Positions 27,259 through 38,483 are shown, counted from the first letter of the stretch. The stretch: 64,000 nucleotides of DNA from CAVZVZ01 sp963778895 (GCA_963778895.1 CAVZVZ010000005.1:992001-1056000), one strand, 5' to 3'. Notes: generated from the letters alone by a model not told the origin. Program-made: numbers and translations.

Positions 27259-29339
27259 CACGGCGCCAATCACGGTCGAGACGGACAACCCAGTCCTGGC
27301 GCTGGCGCACTCCGTATGGAACGGCGGTGAGATCTCTGTTCGTTCGACTCGACGAACGGTGAGCCGTGCGATCGCGGAGGGATGGCTCCGGCCACCGGTT
27401 GACACCGAGGCGTTCGATCGAGCACGGGCCCGCAGTCGTGGACCTGACGGAGCTCCTCCGCCGTCGAACCCGGGACCGAGCCGAGAAGAGCCCGCCCGAA
27501 GCAAGACGACACCGTGGACCCTGCGTGAGACGCCACCGTGTCGACGACGCGACGCTGGTTGTCCCCGACACGGTGGTGATAGACGGCATCGCCGTCGATC
27601 GATTGCATGCGCAGCTCGCGCGGCATGGCACCGAGGTCGGCGGCGTATTCGCACCGATACTCCCGGTACCGCCGGGCTCCAGCTACCGGGTGGTCGCGGA
27701 ACGAGCGGCGTTGCTGCCGTCCTCGGTGGCGTTCGCGACCTCGGCGCCGGTTCGAGGTGCCGCCCTCGTTCGCGCCGGCACCGATTTCGATGTCGCGGGT
27801 GAGGAGGTCGCGGTGCGAGGCGGTGCAACCCTCGCCGACCCGGGCGCCGCGTCGCACGACCCGATCGCGCCCGTCGGTGCGCTCGAGCCCGCGGTGGCCG
27901 AAAGCCGATCGCCGTTCCCGCGGGCGCCGCTCGTATTGTTCCTCGGCCTCCAACCCGAATCGGGCACGGGCGATCTGGGCCCGAGACCTCGTCAACCGCC
28001 TCTTCGAGCACGGGGTCGAGGGTCGCCTCGCGACCGTTTCGCAACCCCGGCCCCCGCACCTGAGCCAGCCCTGCCAGCCGAGTCGCGAAACGCGTCCGAA
28101 CGTTGCAGACCGGACGTCATCGTGACGTTGGACGAGGCCGCGCTCACCGTCGCACCGCGGTGGTGCGACCGACGTTCCACCGTGATCGTGCACCACAGCG
28201 GAGAGCGCACGCTGTCGACGGACGTGCTCTCGTGGCAGATCGGAGAATCACTCGGTCGTCTGCGTGCTTTGATCGGCGGCCGTGTCGACGCGCCTACCCT
28301 GGCGTCGTTGTGCAATCGACTGTGCGCGGGTCCGTTCCCCGAGCCTCCCGTCCGATCGGCCGCCACAGAGGACCCACCGCTGACCGTCCGTGTCCCTCGC
28401 CGCTCCCTTCGGGTCGCCGTGGTGCACGGTCCGAGAGGACCGGGCACACGATTGGAGAGCTTCCTCGACGAGGCGGCACTACAAGGTGCGCAGACCGACA
28501 CCTTCGGGCCGACCTCCGCGGCATCGGCGACCGAGCACGACGTCGTCCTCGTGTCGGGCGACCTCGACGAGGACACCAGTCGACAGCTCCTGCAGGCTCG
28601 GGCAGACCGAGGTCGCAAGACGGTCGTGGACGTCTCCGATGAGGAACAGTTGACGCCGGTCGTCGAGGCCTGCGGACGAGCGACGGCACCGACCCGAGCG
28701 GTGAGGAAGTCACTCGAACGTCGCGGCGTCACCGTGCGGATGCTCCCGAGCCTCACGACCCGTGTCCGGCTCGCCGAGTTGCGCCAAGCCCGTCGCAGCA
28801 CGCAGGACCCCACATCGGTTCTGGGACTTGTCGTCGACGCGCGAGCCGACGATCAGGTCCAGGCATTGGGGACCGCGGTCACCGCGCTCCTCGGTGTTCA
28901 CGGGGGGCTGACAGTCCATGTGGTGGGTCTCGGCGAGGGACTGGCCGAGGCACTTCGCCCGGTCCCACGGCTCGTCGTACTGCCGGAGGCCAGCCCCGCC
29001 GACCTGGCCCGCTGGCGCGCCCAGGCATGGGTCGGCTCGGCGATCGACGCCGGCCATGACGGACGACCTCGACGGCTGGTGGAAGCCGGCTGTCTGGGCA
29101 TTCCGACCGTGTTCCCGTTGGCGTGCCGCGGTGACATCGACGACGCGCTGGTCAGTCGTTGGGCGATCGCCGACCCATCAAGCGCGGACCAGTGGCTCTC
29201 CGGGCTCGAGGCGTGTCTCTCGGACACCGTGGAAGTCGCGGAGCTCGCCCGTCGCAGCGATCTCCTGTTCGGATCCAACGCCGGCATGTCCGTCGTGAAC
29301 CGGATCCTCGGGTGGGCGAGCTTCGTCGGTGCGGACTGA
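27245..29339 (+). CDS. Large GT-B glycosyltransferase-like protein, frameshifted N-terminal half
   Basis: The C-terminal 400 residues are in one frame and look like a GT4-like C-terminal Rossmann domain (LRVAVVHGPRGPGTRLESFL, TSVLGLVVDARADDQVQALG, RLVEAGCLGIPTVFPLACRG). The N-terminal half has TVVIDGIAVDRLHAQLARHG, and, in another frame at about 27985-28100, IWARDLVNRLFEHGVEGRLA. After repair it would be near 690 residues. The start is uncertain: GTG 27245, or ATG 27255 overlapping the sulfotransferase stop. I infer a sugar transferase from the fold pattern and context, without a confident family. TGA 29337-29339 overlaps the next ATG. Confidence 0.55.
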
Positions 29340-31376
29340 TGACGGCCACCGAACTGACCGTCATCGTCCCCGTGTACCGCGGCATCGAGGATGCCCGTGC
29401 CTGCATCGAGAGCGTGCGTCGTCACGGCGGCGAGCGTCCTTACGAGCTCTTGGTGATCGACGACTGCTCTCCTGAGCCCGAGCTCGTTGCCTATCTCGAA
29501 GGCTTGGCCGACGACGTGACCGTGCTGCACAATCCCGAGAACCTGGGCTTCGTTGCGACCGTGAATCGCGGTCTCGAGAGGGTGACCGGCCACGCGGTGA
29601 TCCTGAATGCCGACACCGTGGTCACCGAGGGATGGCTCGATCGGCTGACCGAGGCCGTGGACGACGAAGCCGACGTCGGCACCGTGACACCGCTCACGAA
29701 CTTCGGGTCGATCTGCACGCTGCCTTCCCCGGTCATCGAGGCGTTCGGGCTGGACACGACGAACCCGCGCATCGACGCCTGCGCCGACTTCGTCCGCACG
29801 CGAGGCCTCGGACGACGACCAGACGTCATAACCGGCGTCGGCTTCTGCATGCTGATCACTCGGGATGCTCTCGACGCTTGTGGCGACCTCGACGTCGACA
29901 CGTTCGGCCGAGGGTACGGCGAGGAAGTCGACTTCTGCCTCCGCGCAACTCGGCTCGGCTTCCGCCATCTCGTGGAGGACCGCACGTTCGTGTACCACCG
30001 CGGCGGAGGCTCGTTCGGCGACCGAACGCGCAGCAGGGCTCGAGCGGGGATCGATGCTCATCCGAGATCGGTATCCGTGGTTCCGCCCCACCCTCCGGCG
30101 AGAGCGCAAGAACGACCCGCTGGCCGTCAGCTTCGCCGCACTGGAGCTCGGACTGCACGAGCGCGACGCCAGGCGACCGCAGGTGTTGCACCTGCTACAC
30201 AGCGCACCCGATGCGCTGGGCGGCTCCGAGAAGCATCTGGCTGCTCTCATCGACTCGCTCGCGCCCGACTTCGATTTCGCCGTCCTCTATCCGGTTCGCT
30301 CCGGCTACGCGCTCCGCACGTACTGGCAGGGTGAAGGCGGCGAGCGCGTCGAGCACGAGTTCCTGTTGCCCGGTGGTCCTCTGCGGACCACGCGTGTGAG
30401 CGACGAGAACGCGGCAGGCGCGCTGCGGACGGCGCTCGACATGTTCGACTTCGACGCGATCCACATTCAGAACCTGATCGGCCACTCTCTCGCGCCCCTT
30501 GCCGTGGCGGAGTCGTTCGCCGGCAAGGTCGTCTGTTCGGTTCGCGACCCGTTCCTCATCTGCCCGAACCACACCCTTCTCTATCGAGGCCGGGAGTTCT
30601 GTGGTGTTCCCGAGGACCTTTCCTTCTGCGCGACGTGCCTTCCCGAGACGCGCCAAGAGGACCTCCATTACTTGGAGCGGTTCCGGGCCACGGTGACGAG
30701 GGATCTCGACCGCGTCGACACCTGGGTCTTCGCGAGTCAGAGTGCCGCCGACCTCTTTTCGCGTGCTTACGCCATCGATCCGGGCCGAACCAAGATCATC
30801 GCGCATGGTTCGATCGTGGACGTGAAGCAGCGGCGAACACAACCGGACGAGGCGTTGTTGTACGACGAGCCGCTCCGCGTGGCGTTCGTCGGCTTGGGCC
30901 GCGCCAAGAAGGGCCTCGATACGGTGAACTGGCTCGCACTGCAACCCGAGGCGGCGAACATCGAGATCCACCACTTCGGTACGCTTCTCGACCTGGCCGA
31001 TCGTGTGCACCTGCACGGCGCCTACGACAACACCTTGCTGCCCGCGTTGCTCGACGAGGCCGGCGTCCACGTGGTCCTGCTGCCCGGCCTGGTGTCGGAG
31101 ACATTCGGACATGTGGTCACCGAAGCGTGGGTCGCGGGCCGACCCGTGATCGGCGCGTTCTACGGGGCACTGGGCGAGCGCATCCGTCAGAGCGGCGCCG
31201 GGTGGACGATCGACCCCATGGACCACGACCAGATCCTCCGGTTGTTGGTTGATCTCGATCGCTGTCGCGCCGAACTGGTACGGGCGACGAGGGCCGCCAT
31301 GAGCACGCCGCTCCGAACGGTTACCGATACAGCCAGCGAGTACGCAGCCGTCTACAGCCGGAGGCATGACGCGTGA
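29339..31376 (+). CDS. GT2-GT4 fused glycosyltransferase, one frameshift near 30021
   Basis: Residues 1-230 form a family-2 domain (LTVIVPVYRGIEDARACIES, VIDDCSPEPELVAYLEG, HAVILNADTVVTEGWLDRL with the DxD-like ADT, and GYGEEVDFCLRATRLGF). Deleting one C in gaccgaacgc near 30021 joins it to a family-4 domain (VLHLLHSAPDALGGSEKHLA, FVFASQS-like DTWVFASQSAADLFSRAY, LRVAFVGLGRAKKGLDTVNW and LLPGLVSETFGHVVTEAWVA). The combined 679 residues would add two sugars or extend a chain bifunctionally. ATG 29339 overlaps the previous stop, and its own stop overlaps the GTG of the next gene (GTGA), so translation is coupled through the set. Confidence 0.85.
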
Positions 31377-31996
31377 CCAACGAGATCGAGCGGCTCCGCC
31401 GCGAACTGCGCGCGACGAGCGCGGTGAACCTCCAGCTGCACGCGCAATTGGAGGACAACACGGGAAGTCGAGTGGCGCGCCGATCCGCACCGGCCATGGA
31501 TTGGATCGAGCAGCTGGCTACGGTGAGGCCGAGCGAGGCCAGTCTCGCGAGGGCCGACGACGGCACGGTGTTCGTCGTCGAGGGACTGCGAAAACGGGTC
31601 GTTCGCTCCGGCATCCTCGCGGCGGCGATCGAGGACGTGCTCGGGCCCCCTCGAGATGCCGCCGAGCTCGAGACGCTGGACGAAGGGGTGCCGGTCGAGC
31701 TGTTCGAGTCCTCGGTCGGACCGCCGTTCGTCGTCATCGGCGGTATGCGACACATCGTGGTGGGGGTTCCACTACCGCATCCGGTCGACAACCTCCACGC
31801 GTCCGCGTTCGCCGAAGGCGAGGAGATCAATGTCGCGGCCGCCAATGTGGCCCGCCGCCGTTTCGAGCAGGCGATGACCGGACACCTCCAACTCACGCGG
31901 GTCCGTGGGAGCCTCTCCACCCGTGGGGTGGTCGGCACGGCCAGGACGCTCGTCCGACGGGTGACGAGGCAAGCGAAGCGGATGTTCTCGGACTGA
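31373..31996 (+). CDS. Protein with DGxVFLVEG domain (copy 1), function unknown
   Basis: A 207-residue cytoplasmic protein. An N-terminal coiled-coil-like segment (IERLRRELRATSAVNLQLHA) is followed by a domain of about 120 residues: DDGTVFVVEGLRKRVVRSGI, then EDVLGPPRDAAELETLDEGV, PVELFESSVGPPFVVIGG and VGVPLPHPVDNL. It ends with a basic tail. The same domain occurs in the next gene and at the C-terminus of the sulfotransferase-like protein at 36.9-38.5 kb. I recognise no named family; the short DGxVFLVEGxxxRxVxSG element suggests a beta-hairpin binding module. GTG 31373 overlaps the glycosyltransferase stop. Confidence 0.7.
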   Translation: MTNEIERLRRELRATSAVNLQLHAQLEDNTGSRVARRSAPAMDWIEQLATVRPSEASLARADDGTVFVVEGLRKRVVRSGILAAAIEDVLGPPRDAAELETLDEGVPVELFESSVGPPFVVIGGMRHIVVGVPLPHPVDNLHASAFAEGEEINVAAANVARRRFEQAMTGHLQLTRVRGSLSTRGVVGTARTLVRRVTRQAKRMFSD

Positions 31997-32027
31997 CGGT
32001 GCCCGGCGGTTGACGGGAGGTTGGTCG

Positions 32028-32640
32028 GTGGCCACTGTGGCAGACCGAATCGACGACGCTCCACGAAAGGGCGGCCTCCAGATGACCGAAAGCTCGCGAG
32101 ATGCCGATCGACGCCGCGCCGAACGAGGTGCGGGCTGGCTCGGCGAGTTGGCGACCAAGGGTCGAGCGGCCAGCCCGCACCTCGTTCGCGACGGAAACGG
32201 ACGCGTGTACCTCGTAGAGGGTTCCAGCGCCCGCCCCGTGGCCTCCGGGATCCTCGCCAACGCGCTGGAGTCGGGCCTCGGCTCCCCACGGGAGATCACG
32301 GCCTTGGAGCAGGCGGGCTACCAGCCCGGCATTCCGGTCGAGGTCTTCGAGACACAGGACGGCCAGGCATTCCTCGTCATCGGCGGTGAGCGCCGGCGTC
32401 TCAAGGGCCTGCCGCTCCCGTATCGGGTCGACGATCGGAGCATGTCGGCGCTCACGAGCGGCGCGGCCGATAGACCTCGCGGCAGCCAACGTCTCGCGGC
32501 GAGAACTGTCGCTCGCGCTCAGCTGGCGATTCCAGCTCGACCGGCTACGCACCGCCGCCCGGCGACGAGGAATCGTCGGTTCGCTGTCGGCGGTCGTCCG
32601 CCGAGCGCAGCGCTCGCTCAAGCGTGCGGCGAGCCGGTAA
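32028..32640 (+). CDS. Protein with DGxVFLVEG domain (copy 2), frameshifted near 32465
   Basis: A paralogue of the previous gene: WLGELATKGRAASPHLVRDG, GRVYLVEGSSARPVASGI, LGSPREITALEQAGYQPGIP, VEVFETQDGQAFLVIGGERR and LKGLPLPYRVDDRS. One indel near 32465 leads to PIDLAAANVSRRELSLAL (compare INVAAANVARRRFEQAM in copy 1) and an Arg-rich end. GTG 32028 has GGGAGG seven bases upstream; ATG 32082 is an alternative. The tail overlaps the convergent sulfotransferase gene by 23 bases. Tandem position after copy 1 suggests duplication, though the copies are quite diverged. Confidence 0.65.
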
Positions 32641-33448
32641 CTGATCCCGGCGCTCCACCCACTGGCACCGGCTGGTGGTCGGGATCCCATATCGACAGAT
32701 TGCGACGGATCATCCAGCCGAGGCGGAACACGTCTTCGCGGAAGTACTTCCAAAGCTCACGACGCTCGTCGAGGCTCAGCTGTCCGGTCGGTCTCTCCGG
32801 CGTCTGGTTGCTGAACACCACCCGTTCGAGGGTCGGCGGAACGAACGAGACTTCGGCGCCGATGTGCCGCAGTGCCCGTCTGTACACCGCCTGCGGATCG
32901 GACACGACATCATCGTGGAGGACAACCATCAGCCGCGGACCAAATCTATGGACGTAGGGGTGAAGAATCTCGGCGTACATACCGGCATCCACCAGACCCA
33001 GATGGCGGACTCTGGGACTGCGCTTTCGGGCAACCTTGACGAGCTTGGTCCGCGTCGGAAGTCGTCCCCGACGCTGATGGTGACGCAACGCCGAGTTCGC
33101 TCGGTCGATCGGATTGCGCAGAACCGCGATCAACCGCACATCTGGAAGGTTGCGGTCGATCCGCTTAGCCGTCGCGGCCGGCTCGTGACGAGGAATCATG
33201 TAGCCCGGCGTTGCTTCGCCGACCACCGGCTCACCCGCCCATCCCACGAACTGCTGGCGGTACCAGTCGAGACCCCACCGCCGAACCTTCTGCTTGTGGT
33301 TGAAGAACGACAGTTCCTGCTCCGCGGTGAATACATCCGGATGCTCACCGAGATTTGCGCGTAACCACCGCGTTGCGCTCTTTTGGGCCCCGATGATGAG
33401 AAAGGTCGGGAGTGGTGGATCGGGTGGCTGCATACGGCGTCGGGTCAT
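32618..33448 (-). CDS. Sulfotransferase domain protein
   Basis: A 276-residue intact sulfotransferase: PAPS loop PTFLIIGAQKSATRWLRANL at residue 14, AVLRNPIDRANSALRHHQRR carrying the 3'-phosphate-binding Arg/Ser near residue 110, and a C-terminal LDERRELWKYFREDVFRLGW block. The shape (GAQKSATRWL, FFNHKQKVRRWGLDWYRQQF) resembles the heparan/NDST-like and bacterial glycan sulfotransferases. Codon use in its N-terminal quarter is less GC-rich than neighbours. It is convergent with DGxVFLVEG copy 2 and divergent from the next sulfotransferase. Confidence 0.87.
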   Translation of the reverse strand: MTRRRMQPPDPPLPTFLIIGAQKSATRWLRANLGEHPDVFTAEQELSFFNHKQKVRRWGLDWYRQQFVGWAGEPVVGEATPGYMIPRHEPAATAKRIDRNLPDVRLIAVLRNPIDRANSALRHHQRRGRLPTRTKLVKVARKRSPRVRHLGLVDAGMYAEILHPYVHRFGPRLMVVLHDDVVSDPQAVYRRALRHIGAEVSFVPPTLERVVFSNQTPERPTGQLSLDERRELWKYFREDVFRLGWMIRRNLSIWDPDHQPVPVGGAPGSVTGSPHA

Positions 33449-33503
33449 GACGGGCGGACGGTCCGACAGCGTACATGCGTCAGCTCGATCGTGACGCAGT
33501 TGC

Positions 33504-33509
33504 TACCCT
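33504..33509 (+). promoter_or_regulatory. Putative -10 TACCCT for the sulfotransferase-megaenzyme operon
   Basis: TACCCT in ttgctaccctgccgag closely resembles ttgtaccctgccagg before the PhyH gene at 59.5 kb. It lies in the 112-base divergent gap between two sulfotransferase genes and would give a leader of roughly 45 bases. Confidence 0.3.
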
Positions 33510-33560
33510 GCCGAGTGCTCCCTGACACGAAGCGCTGCCGGCGTGAAAGGCCTGCGAACA

Positions 33561-34343
33561 ATGCCTGATTACTGCTTCGTGCTCGGCTGCGACCGGTCGG
33601 GCACGACGGCCCTGACACGACTCCTGCACTCTCACCCCGCGGTGGTCCTCGGCATGGAACGGTACAAGTACCGCCTCAGCTCGAAGGAGCTCCCGGCGTT
33701 CGGGCCCGCATTGTTCGAGCGTGAGCGATTCCTGGACTTCCAACCCGAGGACACGAACATCACGCCGGAGAACGAGCGGTTTCGCGGGCACTACGAACTC
33801 GCGGCAGCCCGCTTGGCCGAAGGCAACGTTCGGTACCTCGGCGACAAGATCGTGGCGAAGACGCCCCTTGCTCTGGCTTTGAAAGCGCAATTCCCGTCGC
33901 CGCGGATCGTCTTCATCTACCGCGACCTGCTCCGCGTGGCCAGTTCATTCTGCGTGCGGGCCCGCAACCCGAACGACACGAATTGGCCCGAGGACCGAAC
34001 GCACGAAACGGCGCTCACCCGTTGGAACGAAGGCTTCGACGCGATCGACGCGTTCACAGGTGCTCCCGGCTCGGGCGAGGTCTTCTTGGTGCGCTACGAG
34101 CGCGTGTTCAATGGTGACGAGCGCACCTGCAACGCCTTGTTCGAATTCCTCGGTCTCGATGTCACCCCCGAAGTGGCCAAGCACTTTCGCGCCGCGACCG
34201 CCAATTGGAGCGAACACGAGGCCAAACCCCTCGCGCTCACTGACCAGCAGAAGGCTTCGTTGGAAGCTCAACTCGACGCCGGGTCACTCGGGCGCTTCGA
34301 CCAAGCTTTCGAGAGCCAGCTCGCCCTCCACCGGACAGCGTGA
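33561..34343 (+). CDS. Sulfotransferase family protein
   Basis: A 260-residue sulfotransferase with the PAPS loop CFVLGCDRSGTTALTRLLHS at residue 4, DKIVAKTPLALALKAQFPSP, and FIYRDLLRVASSFCVRARNP as the 3'-phosphate-binding region near residue 120. ATG 33561 is preferred because AAAGG lies ten bases upstream; GTG 33543 would add six residues. The stop overlaps the start of the fused methyltransferase/glycosyltransferase (GTGA), so the two are translationally coupled and probably act on the same glycan. Confidence 0.88.
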   Translation: MPDYCFVLGCDRSGTTALTRLLHSHPAVVLGMERYKYRLSSKELPAFGPALFERERFLDFQPEDTNITPENERFRGHYELAAARLAEGNVRYLGDKIVAKTPLALALKAQFPSPRIVFIYRDLLRVASSFCVRARNPNDTNWPEDRTHETALTRWNEGFDAIDAFTGAPGSGEVFLVRYERVFNGDERTCNALFEFLGLDVTPEVAKHFRAATANWSEHEAKPLALTDQQKASLEAQLDAGSLGRFDQAFESQLALHRTA

Positions 34344-36785
34344 GGACACGTTTGCCCTCCGACGACAAGCCCCCGAGCTCCGGCGAACTGACCGCCAGAT
34401 ATCTCGAGCTGGTGAAGCGAGGCGTTCTCGACGACCTGCAGTTCGAGCAGGAGCTCCGCATCGAGTACTTGTTCGAGACCCTCGACGCCGGGGCGAAACC
34501 CGACCCAGAGCGGCTCCGCGATCCCGTACGCCACATGCGCGTGCGCGCGGAGCAGCTGCGGGCCGAACGAAGGAGCGGGAAGTTCAAGGGCGACGCCCGA
34601 CTCGCGCCCTTCATGCCGTTGACGGTCGGTCGATCGCGACTCGATGCCGTACACGAGGCGCTCGACGCGATTCGGACGGAGCAACTGGCGGGAGACGTGG
34701 TCGTCGCCGGCGCGGGACGGGGCGGAACCGCCCTCTTCGTGCAGGCGTATCTCGACGCGTGGGCCATGACGGATCGCACCCTGTGGGTGATCGACGAATT
34801 CCTCCCACCACCGGCCGGTGACGCCGATCTCAACTCGGTACGTGACGCCTTCGACCGGTTCGACCTCCTCGGACCCAACATCCGCTTCGTGCAGGAGCAC
34901 GCCGGGGCGCTGACTGCGGCGGGCCCCGAGGAGATCGCACTACTTCAGATCGGGACGCCGAGCTCACGGCTGACCGAGACGCTGGACGCGCTGTACCCCC
35001 ATGTAGTCGAGGGGGGCTTCGTCATCGTGCACGACGCTGAATCGGATGGCGTATCCATCGACGTGGGCGAGGCGTTGGGTCGAGCCCACGCGCCCGTCAC
35101 GCTCGAACGCATCGACGCGGCCGCGCGCCGCTGGCGCAAACCGTCGGGCCGGTCCGCCACGACTGCCACCACGTCGGACGCCCCACGACAGCCGCCCGCG
35201 TCCACTTGTGACCTGTCCGTCGTCGTCGTCTTCTACAACATGAGCCGGGAGGCGCCGCGAACGCTGCACTCGTTGTCGCGCTCGTACCAGCTCGGGATCG
35301 AGGAGCTCGACTACGAAGTCATCGTCGTGGAGAACGGCTCGAAGCCGGAACAACGCCTCGGCGAGGACTTCGTGCGGGCATTCGGGTCGGAGTTCCGGTA
35401 TGTGGACATGGGCGATGACGCGACCGGCTCTCCCGTCGGCGCGCTCAACACCGGCATCGGTTTGGCGCGGGGCAACGCGCTCGGCCTTGATGATCGACGG
35501 CGCCCACGTACTCACCCCCGGCGTGTTGCATTTCGGCATGCTCGGGCTCCGGACCTACGCGCCTGCAGTCGTCGGTACACAGCAGTGGTACATCGGGCCG
35601 GGTCAGCAACCACAGGCAATTCTCGGTGGCTATGACCAGTCAGCCGAAGACGAACTGTTCGCTGCGATCGATTGGCCTGGTGACGGCTACCGCCTGTTCG
35701 ACATCGGCCAGTTCGTCGGCGACCGCGACTGGTTCGACGGTTTGTGGGAAAGCAATTGCCTGTTCGTGCCTCGGGCCCTGATCGAGCAGTCCGGCGCGTT
35801 CGACCCGTCGTTCTCGATGCCGGGGGGTGGCTATGCCAACCTCGAACTGTACGAGCGGCTGGGTTCGTCGCCCGACGTCACGTCCGTGACGATCCTCGGT
35901 GAGGGCTCCTTTCATCAGGTCCACGGCGGCACCACGACCAACGAGCCGGAGGTGGACGCTCGACATGGTGAGCTGGCGTCCTACTCCGACCACTTCACCG
36001 ACCTTCGAGGCCAGTCCTACCGAGGCCATGGAAAGCCCACTCACTATGTCGGCTCGATGCGTCCCAACACGATGCGCTCGCGGTCGCGCCGGCGGACCGC
36101 CGCGAACTTTGCTCGGCCCAAGGAACGCGAAGGCCCCGACGGTCTACCCGCCAAGCCGGCCCCGATACCGGACGATCTGAAGAGTGGCTTCATCGAAGCC
36201 TTCTGGGACTCGATGGCTTGGAAGCAGACCTCGTGGCTCGGGTGGAAGACCGGCAAGACACCAACCGATCTGTTCGTGTATCAAGAGCTGCTCAGTCGGG
36301 TCCGGCCACATTGGATCGTCGAGACGGGGGCAGGTCCAGGCGGACGAACATTGATGCTGGCATCGATGTGTGAGCTCCTCGGCTGCGGGCAGGTCGTTTC
36401 GGTTGGTCCAACCCGTGCCGGCGAGCGGCCGAGCCATCCCCGACTCACCTATGTGGACGGCGTGCCTCACGAGCCCGCGATCGCGCAGCAGGTCTCGGCG
36501 TTGGTGGACGGCGCGCCCGGGTTGGTCGTTCTCGGCACACGCGGCAGTCGCCAGCGCATCCTCCGCGAATTCGAGCTCTACTCACCGCTGGTTTCCATCG
36601 GGTCCTACGTCATCGTCGAGGACACGATCGTCAATGGGCACCCGGTTTGGCCGGGCTTCGGCTCCGGCCCGATGGAGGCGGTGAAGAGCATCGTCAACCA
36701 ACGAGCCGGATTCGCTTCCGACCACGAGCTCGAGCGTTACGGGCTGACCTTCAATCCTGGTGGCTTCCTGCGTCGCGTCCGATGA
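34340..36785 (+). CDS. Fused TylF-like methyltransferase / GT2 / CmcI-like methyltransferase (copy A), one frameshift
   Basis: A giant protein of about 814 residues. Residues 1-250: TylF/MycF-like O-methyltransferase (VVVAGAGRGGTALFVQAYLD). Residues 285-510: family-2 glycosyltransferase (LSVVVVFYNMSREAPRTLHS, VVENGSKPEQRLGEDFV, LMIDGAHVLTPGVLHFGM). Residues about 600-814: CmcI-type methyltransferase/hydroxylase-like domain (WIVETGAGPGGRTLMLASMC, SYVIVEDTIVNGHPV). One extra G near 35482 splits the gene in the GT2 part. In the CmcI-like domain the usual DSDH metal/catalytic stretch reads LGTRGSRQRI, so activity may be altered. Paralogues B and C at 49.5 and 56.1 kb have an extra N-terminal methyltransferase domain. 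Confidence 0.82.
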
Positions 36786-36890
36786 TGCGACGGTGCATCG
36801 CCGACCCAGAACGCCTGCCCCGTCAGGAGTTAAGCTGTCGTACGTCGGCGAAGTGTCCAACTCGCAGATAAGGAACGGCCATCGGCGTCC

Positions 36891-38483
36891 ATGGGAACCA
36901 TCGTCCTCCATGCCGGCATGCCGAAGGCCGGCTCCTCGAGCATCCAACGCTGGCTCCGCGATCACAGCGATGAACTCGAGCGCGCCGATTGGCATCTGTT
37001 TGCGTACCGGCTAGCGGAAGACGGTCGCACAGCAGAGTTCGGCGCGCCGATGCAGCGCAGGATCAACTCTGGCAGCTTCGTTCGCCGATACAACGCGACG
37101 GGTCGAGCTCCAGCCGTTCTCGACGAGTTGTTCGAACGGCTCGATCGCGAGGCCCGCGATACAGGACGCGTTCTGTTGAGTAGCGAAGGGTTTGCCAGAC
37201 TCTTTGCCGAGCCGGATCCAGCGTTCCTCGAGCGCCTCGACGCGCTCGCCGGCGATCACGAGGTCCGGATCGCCTACTACGTTCGGCCCCAGCACCAGAG
37301 CATCGAAGCGGCGTGGCGGCAGTGGGGCTTTCGTCAACTACGGGATCCACAGCGCTACGTCGAGCTGCGATCACGTGTGCTCTCGTACGCGTCCACGCTC
37401 GAAGACGTCGGCCGCATCGCGCCGAACGTCTGCTTCGAGATGCGGCTGTTCGATCCGTCAGCGCTCGCGCGGCGCAACATCGTCTCCGACTTCCTCCAGG
37501 AGTTCTTGGAGATCGACGATCTCGACGTGGCTGCGACTGACGTATGGGCCAATCCCGGTCTTCCGCTCGAGCTGGCGAACGTCTTGCGCGAGGCGCGCCT
37601 GGGTCGGTTCTGGTCCTCCGCCCACCACAACGCAAAGATCCGGCCGCTGAAACTGCTCGCCGCGGGCTGGTCCATCCCACCGACGGCCGAGATCGCCAGA
37701 TCGCGGTTGATCCTCCAGCACTATTGTCACGAGAGGTTCGAGGCCGACAACAAGAGGCTGGTGCGACAGCTCGGTTGGCCGATCGAACACCTGGTGGCCC
37801 CGGTCGAGGACGAGACCTTCGTCTACGGAGGTCTCGAAGAGCTGAACGATCTTTGGTCGAGCCACCAGTCCGCTGCGGAGCGGGAGATGCTCTACCAAGC
37901 ACTGGAGCAGCTGCTCGAGGCCTTCGCCGAGGGAACTCTGCGGGCCCCGATGGGTGGGAGCGCCGATCGTGAGGGGCGATGGGCGACTAGCACGGCACCA
38001 GCGACGAGAGAGGGCGACAGGCTGCGCGCGCGTCGTGGAGACGAATGGATCGCGGAACTCGAGCGATCGATCCCCGGCGGTGCGGCGCACCTCGTACGGC
38101 GACAGGATGGACTGGTGTTCCTGGTCGAAGGAACGTCTGGGCGTCCCGTTCGTTCGGGTTTGCTCGTCGTGGGTCTCGAAACGTCGATCGGCACGGCCCG
38201 TCCTGCGGAGCCCGGGGAGCTCGACGAGTTGAAGGAGGGTCCGCCGGTCGAGGTCTTCGAGGACAGCCACGGGCAACCGTTCGTCGTCTACGGCGGCGAA
38301 CGGCACGACGTCAGGGGAATGCCGATGCCCCATCGGGTGCGTATCCGTACCGAGTTCCCTGGGGGTGAGACGATCGACGTCACTCCCCCGAAAGGGCAGG
38401 ACGTCTCGTCCCCGGCCGGTGACCCGTCGGCGCGAACGGTGACGGCACGCGCACGGAGGTGGATGAGCTCCCGGCGGAACTAG
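36891..38483 (+). CDS. Sulfotransferase-like P-loop protein with C-terminal DGxVFLVEG domain (copy 3)
   Basis: A 530-residue protein. The N-terminus IVLHAGMPKAGSSSIQRWLR carries a PAPS-type P-loop, and AYYVRPQHQSIEAAWRQWGF near residue 130 is the expected second motif; a long helical region follows. From about residue 375 the DGxVFLVEG domain appears: LVRRQDGLVFLVEGTSGRPV, ETSIGTARPAEPGELDELKE, PVEVFEDSHGQPFVVYGGER and GMPMPHRV. A fusion of this domain to a sulfotransferase-like enzyme is the best clue that the free-standing copies act with glycan sulfation. A 105-base gap with a TAAGCT hexamer precedes it. Confidence 0.75.
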   Translation: MGTIVLHAGMPKAGSSSIQRWLRDHSDELERADWHLFAYRLAEDGRTAEFGAPMQRRINSGSFVRRYNATGRAPAVLDELFERLDREARDTGRVLLSSEGFARLFAEPDPAFLERLDALAGDHEVRIAYYVRPQHQSIEAAWRQWGFRQLRDPQRYVELRSRVLSYASTLEDVGRIAPNVCFEMRLFDPSALARRNIVSDFLQEFLEIDDLDVAATDVWANPGLPLELANVLREARLGRFWSSAHHNAKIRPLKLLAAGWSIPPTAEIARSRLILQHYCHERFEADNKRLVRQLGWPIEHLVAPVEDETFVYGGLEELNDLWSSHQSAAEREMLYQALEQLLEAFAEGTLRAPMGGSADREGRWATSTAPATREGDRLRARRGDEWIAELERSIPGGAAHLVRRQDGLVFLVEGTSGRPVRSGLLVVGLETSIGTARPAEPGELDELKEGPPVEVFEDSHGQPFVVYGGERHDVRGMPMPHRVRIRTEFPGGETIDVTPPKGQDVSSPAGDPSARTVTARARRWMSSRRN

